From: Podaxis mareebaensis
Lineage: Eukaryota; Basidiomycota; Agaricomycetes; Agaricales; Agaricaceae
NCBI GenBank assembly: GCA_018524725.1
Contig: JAEUWP010000470.1
Span: forward strand, 372,001-436,000
DNA length: 64,000 nucleotides
Direction of reading: 5' to 3'
Shown: piece after piece, positions 1 through 11,784 of the stretch
Layout of the letters: each line of letters begins with the position of its first letter
Numbering within the stretch: the first letter of the stretch is position 1
Translations under genes and position numbers: made by a program
Notes under the pieces: model-generated
What the model was told of the DNA's origin: nothing
What the model saw: only the letters and a program-made list of their open reading frames with translations
Databases searched by the model: none

Positions 1-3000
1 ACGTGAAGACCTGGCGAGGTGCTGGTTTGACTGCAGCCTGAGTGGTTGTACCGCGTATCTTACCCAGCCAACTTCGTTTCGACTGCTTCGCCGAGTCCAA
101 GGGCACACTGTTCCGTGGACTGTTCGTCACGTCTTGGATCAAAGGAGTCGATAGGACGGCGGTTTGGCGTTTTGGAGATGACAGGACTTTGTTACGTATG
201 GGCGTGAAGCCAGATTGGAGGTTGCTGAACATCCTACGAACTCTGGGCGTGGTAGTTTCATTCTCCCTGCTTGGAAGACTATCGACCGTAAAGCCTTGTG
301 GCGGTACGGTCTCGCAAGCCTCGAAATCATCAGGCGCGCGTCGCTTTACTCCGACCACCGAAGGCGGGGGTGCTGAGGTCCGCTCCTGGGCTCGCCGTTG
401 TTCTGGTGTACGAAGCTTAAAGACTGGAGTAGGGGCGAGTCGTCTTTCTGGTGTCTTTGGTCGTACGGTGCCAGTAGGCGGACCGGAAGCAACTCGTGAT
501 GATGATCTGGAAACCTGGGCGGTTGGTGGCTTTTCATGGGATGAAGATACGGTAGTGCTAGTAGATTGGCGTGATGATCTACGGCGGGCTGTTGGGGCTT
601 GGATTTCCGCGGCTTCTGCAAGAGGCGTTGGCGAGGGCTTGGTCGATGCTGGTACCGCTTCGGCGGTCACTTTGGAGTTGGCAACTGCAGCCTTCGCTGC
701 AGCAAGTTTGGTTTGCAGATTTTGTGCCTTTCGCGTCAATGTCTCCACCTTGGCGGACAGCTTCTTGTTTTCTTTCAGCATCCTGCGTACCGTTAGTCAC
801 TGCTCGACTTGAATTTGGGTGGCAACGTACTCCAAGGCCCGATCATCGTTCTCCTCGATCTCAGCACACTTGGCTTTGAGCAGCTCCTCCATCTCATTGT
901 TTCTTTCCTCAAGACTTGCAAGCGCCTCCTCTAGATCTCGTCGTGGTTCGAGAGCTGCAAGTTTGTCTTGAAGTTTGGCGAGTTCGCGTTTGAACTGAGC
1001 ACTCTGAAGGCTGAGATTCATCTCTGCAGTTTTGGCTCTTGTTTCTGCTTGAGAAAGCTCCAATTGAGTATTGCTGAGGTTTGTCTTCAAGGCCTCCAAG
1101 GCGCGTTCCCTAGGCAAAGTGTAGGCACCGCTATACGTGTCACATGAAAAAGGTGCTTACCCATCTTGAATTTGGCGCTCGAGCGCATGTGTATATGATA
1201 GTGACTTCTGAATTTGTGCCTCAAGACTGGTAATATTCTCCTGGAGACGACCTTTCTCTCCCTCGCTCTTGGCCAGGGCAGCTTCGTTGCGCTCGATAGT
1301 ATTCTGGAGCTCTGTTACGTCGTGTTGGAGCTCGGACAGACTTGACCAGGCGGCTTCTCGTTCACGAGACAGAGACTGCAATTCTGCACTCCGCTGGTCC
1401 TCGCTATCCCGCAGGCGCTGTCTCTGTTGATCAAGCTCTTGAGAGAGATGCTGAATCTCCCGCGTTGCCTCCTCTGCCGCACGCGTTAATTCGTCGATCT
1501 TGGATTGCACCTCGACCCTTTGGGATTCCAGTTCTTGTTGATGTTTATCCATGCAAGACTTCGCGTCCAGCATCGTTGTCTCCTGCTCCTTCTGTAGTTG
1601 AGTAATCTCTCTCGCAAGTCGATTGTTGGCAGTTGTCAGTTCGTGTTGAACCTTTTCAGCCTTCGCCTTCTCTGCCAACAAACCTTCAAGTTCAGCGCGA
1701 AGGGATTCGAGTTCCTGAGCTGTCGCTTCCTTCTCGGCCCGGAGACTCTCCTGTGACAAATACAGTCCAGAGAGCTCTTCACTGAGGGTTTCTGCGCGTT
1801 TTTCCAGCTCCTCGACCTTGGGTTGAGCTTGAGCCAAAGCCTCCATATGATCCTGCTCCAGCGCAATACGGATCGTACGTTCCTTCTCTACCGTGGCTAC
1901 CGCGCTAGCTAGGTTCTTCTGAAGAACCTCCATCTCCTCCTTGTGCGATTGAATTAAATTAGATGTGGCCTTCTCCTGCTTGGCTACGAGACTATCCTTC
2001 TCCTCTTGCATGTTCTGCAATTTCGTTGCGAAGTGCACGACCTGTTGTCGTAAAGCTTCGGCCTCAGCTTCGGCCTCGGATATGGCCTGCTTGAGCTGAT
2101 CGATCTCAGCCTGATGGTCCGACGACCGGGAGGCAAGTTCGGCAACAGACGTCGAGGGGCCATGACAAAGAGCCGCACATTCGTCCGTCAATCGATGATT
2201 GGCCTCTACTTGTTCTTCCGCCTGTTTGTTGACAACGGCAAAGTCACGGAGGAGCTCGTCTTTCTCGGCAATTAAGCCTCGGATACGGGTGATGACGCTG
2301 CTAAACTGCAGCTGGGTTATGGCGAGCGCGACTGTTGTTTGTCGGAGATCCTCTGTCTGGGAGGTTTGGATATCAACTAGATGGGTTTCCAACGTGTCGT
2401 AAGCGATCTGCGACTCTTTGAGCTCCGCCTCAAGTTCCGTAATACGAGACTGAAGTCGCTGAGCGGAAGACCTGGACTGATTGGTCGTCTGGATGAGCAA
2501 GCAGATCAAGGTATTGAGAGCTCCGTCACTGTCGGCGAGTTTGGATTCCAATGTTTCTAATTCGACTTCCAATGTCTCGATTTGCGCCAATGCTTCGTCC
2601 CTCGCTTCCCTTGCGTCAGCACAGTCCTCTAACATTGCTTCTTTCTGTGTCGCAAGAGTTTCCAGCTCCATGGTCATCTCTCCCAATCGTTCTTCCTGCA
2701 GTCGAAGGTTGGTTTCAAGGCGGCGAATATCGTGCTGGTGAATGCCAATCTGTTCTGTACGACGCATAACACGGGCCTCGAGCTCCGCAATTTGCTCACG
2801 AAGTGCCTGGTTAGCCTCGTCGGAAGTCATACTGGAGAGCTGGTGGAACTGAAGTGCGCTATAACGGCTCTCGGCGCTGGCCAACTCATCTTGAGCAGCT
2901 TGAAGGTCTGCAGTCAAGTTGGTTACTTGGAGAGCGAGAGAGTCGCGCTCTGATTCAACAACTTCGAGCGTTCTTGATACCTCTCCGAAGTGCACCTCGA

Positions 3001-4913
3001 TCTTCTCCAACTGGTCTTGTAGGCTCTTCCGTGACAGCTTCATATCCTCCCATTCCGCATTATTCGCCTCCAGCTGCGAAACAAGACCATCCCGCTGGCT
3101 CGTCATCGCCTCAAGGCAAGGCACCGTGACGCCAAGCTTAGTCTCCAAATCCTTAACCTTCTCCTCTGATTCTTTGAGTTGGCATGCAATCCGATCCATC
3201 TCCTCTTCGAGAGCGGAGCATTTCTCCGTTTCGGCCTCAACACGACCCCTGGCACATCGTTCCCGCTCCATGCTATCGGAAAGGAGTTGGTTGCATTGTT
3301 CGAGTTGGGTCTGAGAGTGCAGGAGGAGAACCGCATATGCGGCAGCTGCATGGGCCAGTCGCCGAACGTTGTCGTCCTTGGATTGGATGTTCGCACTGAT
3401 CTGAGCATGTCCGATGGCTGAAGTGCCTGTCTCAGACCCGATAACGGATTCTAAGTTTTGGGAAGCCGGTGGGGCTTCTGCCAAGCATTTCTCCAAAGCC
3501 GCGACCGTGAACTTGTGTTCCGTCTCCAGGAATTCCAGCCTCCGGCGCAAGTCGTCACGTTCCCCTCGCAGTCGGGCAATTGCCTCGAGGAGTTTTGCGA
3601 TATGGGTAACATCCACCTCATCGACAGAGGTAATAGTGTCGAATTTGTTAATAGGTTTGGAACATGGCTCGTTGATCGCCAATGCCAGGCAGGAACTAGT
3701 CCAAATGAGTCTGAGCAACTTCAAGAAATGGAAATGTGCGTACCGTTCCTGCTTCATACTATCAATCTTCTCCTGGTTCTCCTGCACGCGACACTCCAGT
3801 ATATGAATTTGATTCCGTGCACCCTCAAGCTCGTTCAGCGTATCCTGCCGCTCTTGAACGAGGACACTGTTCCGTGACTCCAAGCCTGCCACCTTGTCGA
3901 TTTCCAGTTTGAGGCGTTGCTCCACTTTTCTGAGCTTTTCCCTCAGCCCCTTCATGTCGTCTGATTGTTTGAGCATCGCCTCAAGAGCTGCTATCTTGGC
4001 CTCATCCTCTTCAATCCTTTGCAATAGCTCTTCCTCTCGCCCACCATCTGACTGCTGACCCCTGTAGAAATTCAGTTCTTCATCCTTCTCCTGCAGAAGT
4101 GACCGCATTTCCTCGAGCTGAGTTTTCGCTTTCGCTTCTTTCGCCATTCTGTCATTGTCCACACGCAATAACTCGTCTTGCGCATGTGACAGCTTGTCCC
4201 GCAAATCGCTGAGACCATTGTCCTTCTCCACTAATCTTTCTCGCAGCTCGCTCATTTCCCTTTCTAGCGCACTGATTTTGAGGTCGTTGAATTTTGATGA
4301 TGACGACCGCGATGGGGCGCGACGACTTGGCGCAGCAGCAGCAGCAGACTGTAGTTGACGAATGTTGGACTCGAGTTCGCGGATCTGTGTCTCGAGAGCG
4401 GCCTTTTCATGTTCAAGCTTGGTGCTGCGAGCGTTATGCTCGTTGGATGTACTCGAGAGGCGTTCAAGGGTAGCCTCCAGGTCTCTCGTTTCGATATCCT
4501 TGGCCTTGAGTTTAGTGTTGGCGGCCTCAAGTGATGCCTCTATATTGCGAGAAGTATTTTTCTCGTTACGCAAATCTTCTTTGCATTGGGTGAGGTCTTT
4601 TTCTAAGTGTAGTGCGCGTTCGCTCTCCTCGGCCAACTAACGGATTTGTTAACGATTCAGTCCGACCCCAATGCATGTTTGAATACGGACCTTTCGAAGG
4701 GCTTCGTTCAGAGACGCCTTAATTTCTTCGAGCTCTTGAGTCTGCTTTATTAGCTGCGCTTGTTGACCAGCAATTTGGCTGTCTGTCGTCCAATGATTAA
4801 TTCATCTTTATGCTAGAGTTCTATATCTAAGTCCTGACCTTTACTGGCAAGTTTATCCTTGAATTGCTGGGTTTCTTGAGATACGTCATCAGCTCCGATC
4901 TTCCATAGTGACA
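1..4913 (-). CDS. Large coiled-coil protein, partial (C-terminus runs off the left edge)
   Basis: About 1,500 residues are visible, nearly all heptad-like E/K/L/Q-rich coiled coil, followed by a basic, Ser/Pro/Thr-rich tail (positions 782 to 1) that is still open at the window edge. I place the start at ATG 4913 (MSLWKIGADD...) because splicing 4839-4913, 4691-4782 and 4636 downward keeps one coiled-coil frame, while the frame above that ATG looks non-coding. Further introns lie near 3600-3745, 1110-1160 and 783-830; the last has a CTAAC branch site. A Ser/Arg-rich break (SRRAPSRSSSSK) lies near residue 180. The tail contains TP-type motifs (KTPERR, LRTPEQRR, STPLIQD) typical of CDK-phosphorylated cytoskeletal or nuclear proteins. 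No kinesin, myosin or SMC head is encoded within 1.3 kb upstream, so it looks like a stand-alone rod. The family is not recognised; a microtubule, spindle-pole or nuclear-envelope scaffold is only a guess. Confidence 0.85.
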
Positions 4914-6282
4914 TGTTCGCCTGGTTTGCAGCAACAGGCTTGCGGCTCGAAACTCCTGAGGACCAAAGATTCGTACGACGTGACACCAACCAAAGTTCAA
5001 CGCACCTTTGGAACACGGTCGCGCCAGGTATCACGTGCCCGTGTTGGTTGTGATCCTGTTCCCGTGACACAAAGGCCATTACATCACACCATCGATAATG
5101 TTCTGGGCGCCTGTGACGCTCGTCACTCAAGCGTGACACCGAACGCCCAACCTTCTTGCTGGACAGCTGTTGCCTTGACGTCCGTTTTCGTTTCTACATT
5201 ACTTTTGCAACGCTTCTTGGCCTTTCTGTTGCTTCCAGATTACACTCTTCAACTGCTTCAAGCACAGCTCCACAGGCGACTACTTAGAGACAGCTAAAAC
5301 AGGCAACCGAACTTTTACGAAGTTGATCAAAGCCTGCTCCACTCAGAGTTTGGCCATCACTTTCTCGACTTTCTCGGGGCGATTTCAACGGTGATATGAA
5401 GTGTGGAACTCTAGAACACCTGCGGCGGCCCTATCTTTAGACGCTTCGATGATCGCCTTAAGCACATGCGGATACACCTATGTACCCCGAAATTGCGGGC
5501 GGGCAGATATAAAAAAAAGACTGGCTAAGGGCCTGGCCTTGAACGTCGGGGCAAGGAATATTCCTCCGAAGGAACCCCTTCGATTCCGGCGAGTACCTGC
5601 GGCCGCGCGAGACTTATTGGTGAAATACAGACTCCAATACGGCGGGGGTGGAAGTGGAGCCAGGGTGTGACCATGGATCGGCAAAGTGCAGCTCGGCTGG
5701 TCCGTACCTGACAAGCATCATTTTTCTCTTGACAGTGTCTATGACGTCACCACCCCCATCCTGCAGAAATTGTCATCTTGTATGGGTTTTCGACCCCATT
5801 TTTGCAAACGTGGAAGGCCATTAGGGTGCTATTACGGGAGACAGTCAAATGACGAAGCATATCCGATGTCTCAAGTGGAGTGCTTCCGAATGAAATCATC
5901 GTCGGCAGCTAGTCCCCCCAATGCAAGAACGCCATTGGAGTTTCACTGGCAAGAACACCGGTGTTTCCCAGGAGAGCGTGAGTGATTAGCCACTGCGGTT
6001 CATTTGTCACTCGTTAGATGAACCTCGCATCATATCTCTGGGTGCTACATCCGCGTCGTCACCGCGAGAATTCTGAAACACTCGCCTATAAATCCGTTAC
6101 ACTCGCCTCCAGACCCTTCTGCGCCTGCATTGCTTCCCCCCCCATCAGTTCCATCGCTATCCCTACCCCCCGGCGGTCAACACATAGGTGCAACCTATAA
6201 ATGTTTACCCCCCTTGTCGAGGCTAACAACTACCTCCCGCAGCTGGTCTGCGACCACCCTTTTCTATATCTCCTAACAAATC
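4914..6282. other. Intergenic region between divergent genes (coiled-coil protein and ARMT1-like)
   Basis: No convincing exon chain is seen. The short open frames here (for example 5401-5670 on +) have no splice partners and no recognisable domain. The stretch presumably holds the promoters of the two diverging genes. A CTATAAATG element lies about 85 bp before the downstream ATG at 6283, which also has a pyrimidine-rich leader. Confidence 0.6.
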
Positions 6283-8174
6283 ATGTCGACCGCTGAAGCA
6301 TCTTCAATTGCGACCGGCGCGCCTTCTCGCGTTACTCTCCAACTTGGCCACCTGCCCAACAAAAGGGATATCAAGGCACCATGGCCAAGAACCCCCACTA
6401 GGGTGAGTGCATGTGCCTCAAGCCTGATGGTCTGCACACACCTAACTACCTTGGCTTCTCAGGTCGATCCCAACAACCCTCCCTGGCCCGCCTACCGTGG
6501 CTATCACGAATACTCCTTCGCGCATGCAACCATGCAATCCCGACTCCCTACAATTCTCGGAAAAGCAATTGAAGACGCCATTCGCACGCTTAACGAGCAA
6601 GCGGAAGAGGAACGAGTTGTAGACCTCGCTGAATGCATCGAACGTATGGGTGAGCTCATGACTGACTTGAGCGGAAATGCCAAGCTACGCCCCGTCATCG
6701 ACGATGGCGAGGCAGACGTGGCCCTTTGGAATAAAGAAATTGCCAAATATTTCCAAGGTTAGTTGTTCCTCTTTTGCTCCCACGAATTGTCTTGACCTAA
6801 TTTTCGCAGGAAAGGATTTCATGAATGCGCCGTGGCTGTTCGCAGAAGCGTATAAGTACCGTCGGCTTCATGAATGTTTCAGTGTCAGCAAGTTCTGGAA
6901 AGACTATGACGTCTTCTATCGGCAGAAGGTATGTACGAGCCTTCTCTACAGTTCACGTTGCTCACTATTCCACTCAAAGTGTGATACCTTCTCTCGTTCA
7001 GCTGATGCAGTTTTTGAGTTGTCCATGCGTTTTGCGGAGCCATTCAAGATTTCTGAGGACTTGTCCCCTGAGGAAAAACTCGAAGCAGAACGTCTCATGT
7101 TTCTAGAATTAACGCAAGGTAACATGACTTTCTGGCTATCGACGACTGGATGACTTATCTTCCTTTAGTTTGTCTCTGGGGCAACTCGACGGATCTGTCA
7201 CTTCTTATCAACATGACCGAGGAACAGATCAAGGCACTGCAGTCAACTGGAGGAGACCACCTGGCAGCAACAGAGAAAAACATCCTGGGTAATGACCTCG
7301 GCCGCTTATGGGACACTGTGAAGGAACTCCGAGAGAAAACTGGTGGACGCATTGACTTTGTCCTCGATAACGCAGGGTTCGAATTGTATTGCGACATGGT
7401 CTACGGTACGTAGGCAGTTCGTGTTGATGATATCCATAGTTACTCAAAAGTTTTGTACAGCCGATTTCCTTCTACAGAGCGGTCTCGCAACTCAAATTCG
7501 TTTCCACGGAAAGCGCTATCCCTGGTTTGTCTCGGATGTCACTAGAAAGGATTGGAATTGGCTCTTGAACACCATGGTTTATGGCCAACTCTTCCCCAAA
7601 GCGAGCGAGGAAGAGCTGGAATCTTTACGCCGTCTGGGCACCCGATGGAAGGTTTGTTCTCATCTTATGGGAGAAATTTACGAAACATTGACCGCCTGCA
7701 CAGCAATATGAGAAGGAAGGCAAATGGGTTTACGAGCAACATCCTTTTTGGTGCACAGGGTACACTTATTGGGATTTGCATTCGGAAGCTCCTGATTTGT
7801 TCCTCCATCTGTCACGTTCGGATCTGGTCATCTTCAAAGGTGACCTCAACCATCGCAAGTTGACATATGATTGCGCTGCGCCCGCAAGTACTCCCTTCGA
7901 CGTCGCGATTGGTCCCATGGCAAGTGCGGCTGGAGCACCCAGGGTTGCTAGCCTGCGGACCATCAAAAGTGATGTCGTGGTGGGTTTGGGCCCTAATGGA
8001 GACGAAATCGCGGAAAAGTTGGACCAAACGGAGCCGGGTTGGAAGATTAGCGGGAAATACGTGCGTATCTGTGTTTCCCAAGTTGTATTAATGTGAATGC
8101 TGACTACTCAATTGTTCCAGGCTGTTGTACTTCTCTCAGACGGCCGCCCAGGGGAAAAAGTTCGTTTTGCTTGA
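6283..8174 (+). CDS. DUF89 / ARMT1-type damage-control phosphatase
   Basis: Spliced protein of about 470 residues. It matches the eukaryotic DUF89 subfamily III (yeast YMR027W, human ARMT1), metal-dependent phosphatases that hydrolyse damaged or reactive sugar phosphates such as fructose-1-phosphate; human ARMT1 was also reported as a carboxyl methyltransferase. Family motifs visible are FVLDNAGFELYCDM (metal-binding Asp/Asn near residue 260) and SDLVIFKGDLNHRKL (the KGDxNxRKL signature). The N-terminal helical region includes YRQK|CDTFSRS joined across an intron. Exons join at AGG|GTC (about 6400/6464), TTCCAA|GG (6758), AAG|TGT (6929/6980), CAAG|TT (7119), TACG|CC (7404/7461), AAG|CAA (7651/7709) and TAC|GCT (8060/8121). 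The last exon ends at TGA 8172-8174. Both domain ends are present, so the gene looks complete and functional. Probably cytosolic, as no signal peptide is seen. Confidence 0.9.
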
Positions 8175-9185
8175 AAATGTCAGCCGTAGGGCAACACCAC
8201 ATGTTGTCTGCATCATTAGAAGCCTGCTCATGTATTGTAAACGATTTGTACTCTTTTGCGTTTTCCCGCCACTTTGTGATCACGCTGGCTGATTTTCCAA
8301 TCTTGGTACCAAAAGCCGAAACTTGTTACCACCCATGGGATTAATTCGCTATGCATAAGAGGGTTACCCAGAACCTTACATGAGAGCGAAAAGAACACGA
8401 GACCAAATTAGCTTATATTATTTTTAAACGCTACCATTGGTGGCCCAAACCTACAACGGAAATGATGCCTTGTAACCGGTGGATCGTAACGTAGTCTGGT
8501 AAAAGGATTCATTATCATTATATACACTATGCCTCTCAGTGAGGGAGGATCCCTTGTCCGCCTGCGTGGTCATGGAATATATTGCTTCTCCTGCAACAAA
8601 GTCTAACTGTCCGATCCAGCTTCTATATGATGATACCGTATTGTGGGTGTCAGCGAGTTCCCAGACGGTATCGCTGGGATGGCACTGTATAGGTACTTAA
8701 GTATCGCCGCCGCTTCACACGACGAGGAATCCTAGCAGGGCGCTGAGGGTAAATCAACCAATTCCCACACAGGTTTCCCTTCCGAGGTCAGGAGGATACT
8801 TCCGCTCCACTATGTAAAATCTCGGTATTGCGCAGGTACCTCCTTTGAAGTAGACCCTCCATGCTATTTTTGTTATCGATGTTCGACGTGAGTATGTCGC
8901 TCAATCCTCCTTGCTGAACATATGCTTCTATATCTCACAAGCCCTCATCGGAACGCTGCCAGTTGCAGTTACCCTCACTTTTTTGGACAGCATGTTGATG
9001 TACGACTCTAACTTTGCCAATTCCCAGGTAAACAATCTAACTCGCTGTCAATAATGTCGCACTTTGCTCTCCCATGCGAGGGCAACCGACTGACCGATAA
9101 CCATGTGGACACAAGAGTCGGCTTGGGATAAAAGGCCCAATGGAAACCCGACATCTCCAGTGCTCTCAGGCAGCTCCGAGACGAA
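8175..9185. other. Intergenic region upstream of the aspartic protease
   Basis: About 1 kb without a supported gene. It holds the 3' end of the DUF89 gene and the promoter of the protease. I see no repeat or RNA gene in it. Confidence 0.5.
9127..9135 (+). promoter_or_regulatory. TATA-like element of the aspartic protease
   Basis: GATAAAAGG about 50 bp upstream of ATG 9186, a short leader as expected for a strongly expressed secreted enzyme. Inferred from sequence and spacing only. Confidence 0.4.
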
Positions 9186-11034
9186 ATGTTCCCAACAGCC
9201 CTTCTGACCACTCTTTTGCTCGCCCTTTCTGTGGCGGCTAATCCGATTCATCAAATCCGCGACTCCCGCATTACTCTTCCACTCTCAAGACGAGTCAACG
9301 CGACCAGCGTCCACAATTTGCTCCGACATGACGTCCAGAGGGTTAAGGCGATGAAGGCTCGCGCAAAGGCCGCTCTAGGTGGCCAACTTACCTTTCACGA
9401 GGAAGCCATTGTCAATCAGCAGGTGGATAACCAAGCTGTCACTTATATCGCATCCGTTGGTGTTGGTACTCCTCCCACGAGCTGTACGTCCCGTCTCTTT
9501 TGTGTGATCCTGGCGTTGATGCTGTATTTACGCAGACCAACTCATTATTGACACTGGAAGGTATGCTTTATCACATTGTTGACCCAGTTGCTGCTATTTA
9601 TTGACGGCTTTCCGTAAAATAGCTCTAACACATGGATCGGTGCCGGAAGGTCGTATGTCCGAACCTCATCCAGTGTCCAGACCAACAACCGCGTGGTATG
9701 TATTCTTGGTCCTCCATCGCGATCATTTCGTTTATGCGACTTGCCACAGGCGGTGACGTATGGATCGGGATCATTCTCGGGTACGAAGATTGACTGATTG
9801 AAAGTCTTGACGAGTAACCAACTCTCACGGTACCTTCAGGAACTGAATTCACAGATACCGTCACCCTCGGTACCCTAGTCATCCCCCAACAGTCCATCGG
9901 TGTTGCATCTAGGGTTAGCTTTATTCCGAGTGTTGCGTTCAAATATATGCTCAATTAACACGCAGTCTGTTGGTTTCGAGGGCACCGACGGTATTCTGGG
10001 GTATGAATAGTTACCAACCAGCGTCGAACAACAAACTAACGAGCTATTCGATAGCATTGGTCCTGTTGACCTTACCGAAGGTAATTAACCAGCACTACTA
10101 GAATAGTCATTCTCAACTAATATTGCTATCAACAGGAACCCTCTCTCCTGCGACCTCGTCTCTCATTCCCACCGTCACAGATAACCTCTTCGCCAGAGGT
10201 CTGATCAACGCTAATGAAATTGGTATTTCTTTCGAGCCCACAAATACCGTTGAGATCCTGAATGGAGAGCTTACATGGGGTAGGTTACACCATACAACAT
10301 GGGCAACTGGCACTCATCTGTCTACTTTAGGTGGCACCGATTCCTCGAAATTCACCGGAAGCATCCGCTTCAGGTACGCTCTGTTTCTTATGCTGTAGAA
10401 CTTTTACTGACTAGAACTTCGTATAGCCCCATCACTTCCACTCAACCAGCCAGCCTCTTCTGGGGCATTGACCAATCCGTCCGCTATGGTTCTTCAACTA
10501 ATATCTTGTCGACTACTGCTGGCATTGTTGATACTGGTAAGATATTTTCCCACTGTCCGATTCTTGCATCGAATTCTCAGCGCTGTGTATCTAGGTACAA
10601 CCCTCGTCCTCCTGGCTTCTGATGCTATCGCACGTTACAGTCAAGCCACCGGCGCCGTCCTGGACAATGCAACTGGTCTCCTCCGGCTCACTCAAGCTCA
10701 ATTCTCAAACCTGCAGAGTTTGTTCTTCACCACCAATGGGGTCAGTCACGTCTGGTTACTATAATTGAAACGCCATCTCAAAATTTGTACAATGTAGGCA
10801 ACATATGAGCTGAGTGCCAACGCCCAAATTTGGCCTCGTGCTCTCAACACCGCCATCGGTGGAAACGCCAATAGCGTTTATCTGATTGTTGGAGATATCG
10901 GTAGCCCAAGTGGTGAAGGTTTCGATTTCGTCAACGGTTATGCCTTCCTCGAGCGCTTCTACTCCGTTTTCGACACTGCGAACCGCCGCATCGGATTCGC
11001 TACCACTCCTTTTACCACCGCCACCACCAACTAA
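9186..11034 (+). CDS. Secreted aspartic protease, A1 (pepsin / polyporopepsin-like) family
   Basis: Begins with a hydrophobic signal peptide (MFPTALLTTLLLALSVAAN), then a propeptide of about 80 residues with basic sites. The mature pepsin fold carries both catalytic aspartates, in LIIDTGSSNTW and TAGIVDTGTTLV. The flap region reads VTYGSGSFSGTEF, and the C-terminus ends in the usual RIGFATTP strand. This arrangement is typical of basidiomycete polyporopepsin-type extracellular acid proteases. The gene is chopped into about ten exons. One of them (9536-9560, 25 nt) encodes the first catalytic motif; others split at IGPVDLTEG and SIRF|SPITS. Stop TAA is at 11032-11034. All key residues are present, so the enzyme is predicted active. 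Likely role: extracellular nitrogen acquisition. Confidence 0.92.
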
Positions 11035-11784
11035 GCTCCCGCACAGTGTTCCCTATCTTGTTTATGGGACCCATCTCGGTGTACATGTAGTTTTATTGTG
11101 TCATCTGTTAACAAAGCAATATTATGTGAGACCGGAATTATTTCGGGGAACTTGTTATCAGATCACCGGTTATGGTGTTCTTGTTGCCATCTATGTCAAC
11201 TCCCACAGAGTTAGGAAATCCGACCCAAACACTGGTTCATCTGTCATCATGTATCCGAGGGCAAAATAACAGAACGTACCTTCGGCACAAGAAAATCCAG
11301 GGATATAATATGAGGGATGATGGTTGGGGATGTTTCGTAAACATTTTTGATTCAGTACAGGGGTGTATGCACTATGCTGCACTGTGCCCTAACTGTGCCC
11401 GCAGCGTGGAGGGCACGTTTTCAATTTGGCCACTCGGCACTCCTCAGCCCGCTCATTGTCTTGACGGCTATTGTGTTACTCCTGTCCCTTCCCTGCGCAT
11501 TTCAACATTCCAGAACGGTTACCTAGAATGATGAGATTACCCTGATGGTTCGGGCGCAGCAAGGGCGGTATTTGAACTTGTTTGGCACGATGTGACGGGG
11601 AGGTATAAAACGGCCTCAGTTCTCTCTAGCGGCTTTCAGAGAGGACTCTCGGCATCGTTTCTTTGCAATCTTTGCATGTTCTCTAACCAGCTTTGCTCTT
11701 CACACAATCCCCACCGAGGCAACAAATTCTCCGTCGCTGGTTTCATCTATCATTAATTTCTCTCTTGACCCTCGCTTGACTATC
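11035..11784. other. Intergenic region and INO1 promoter
   Basis: Holds the protease 3' end and the INO1 upstream region, including a TATA box and a long CT-rich leader (roughly 11640-11780). Small open frames at 11172-11531 have no splice partners or recognisable content. Confidence 0.5.
11604..11610 (+). promoter_or_regulatory. TATA box of inositol-3-phosphate synthase gene
   Basis: Perfect TATAAAA, 175 bp upstream of the ATG at 11785 and followed by a pyrimidine-rich leader, consistent with a strong promoter and a 5'UTR of about 140 nt. Confidence 0.55.

Noticed and set aside
42..812. 256-codon plus-strand open frame at the left edge
   Set aside because: It is the antisense of the last visible exon of the coiled-coil gene, whose minus-strand frame continues the heptad and TP-rich tail in phase across a good intron.
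1..4913. Kinesin or myosin-II heavy chain identity for the coiled-coil gene
   Set aside because: No ATPase head motif is encoded in or upstream of the gene within the window; coiled-coil similarity alone is not evidence.
5401..5670. 89-codon plus-strand ORF in the first intergenic region
   Set aside because: No splice partners, no domain, and composition unlike the neighbouring coding sequence.
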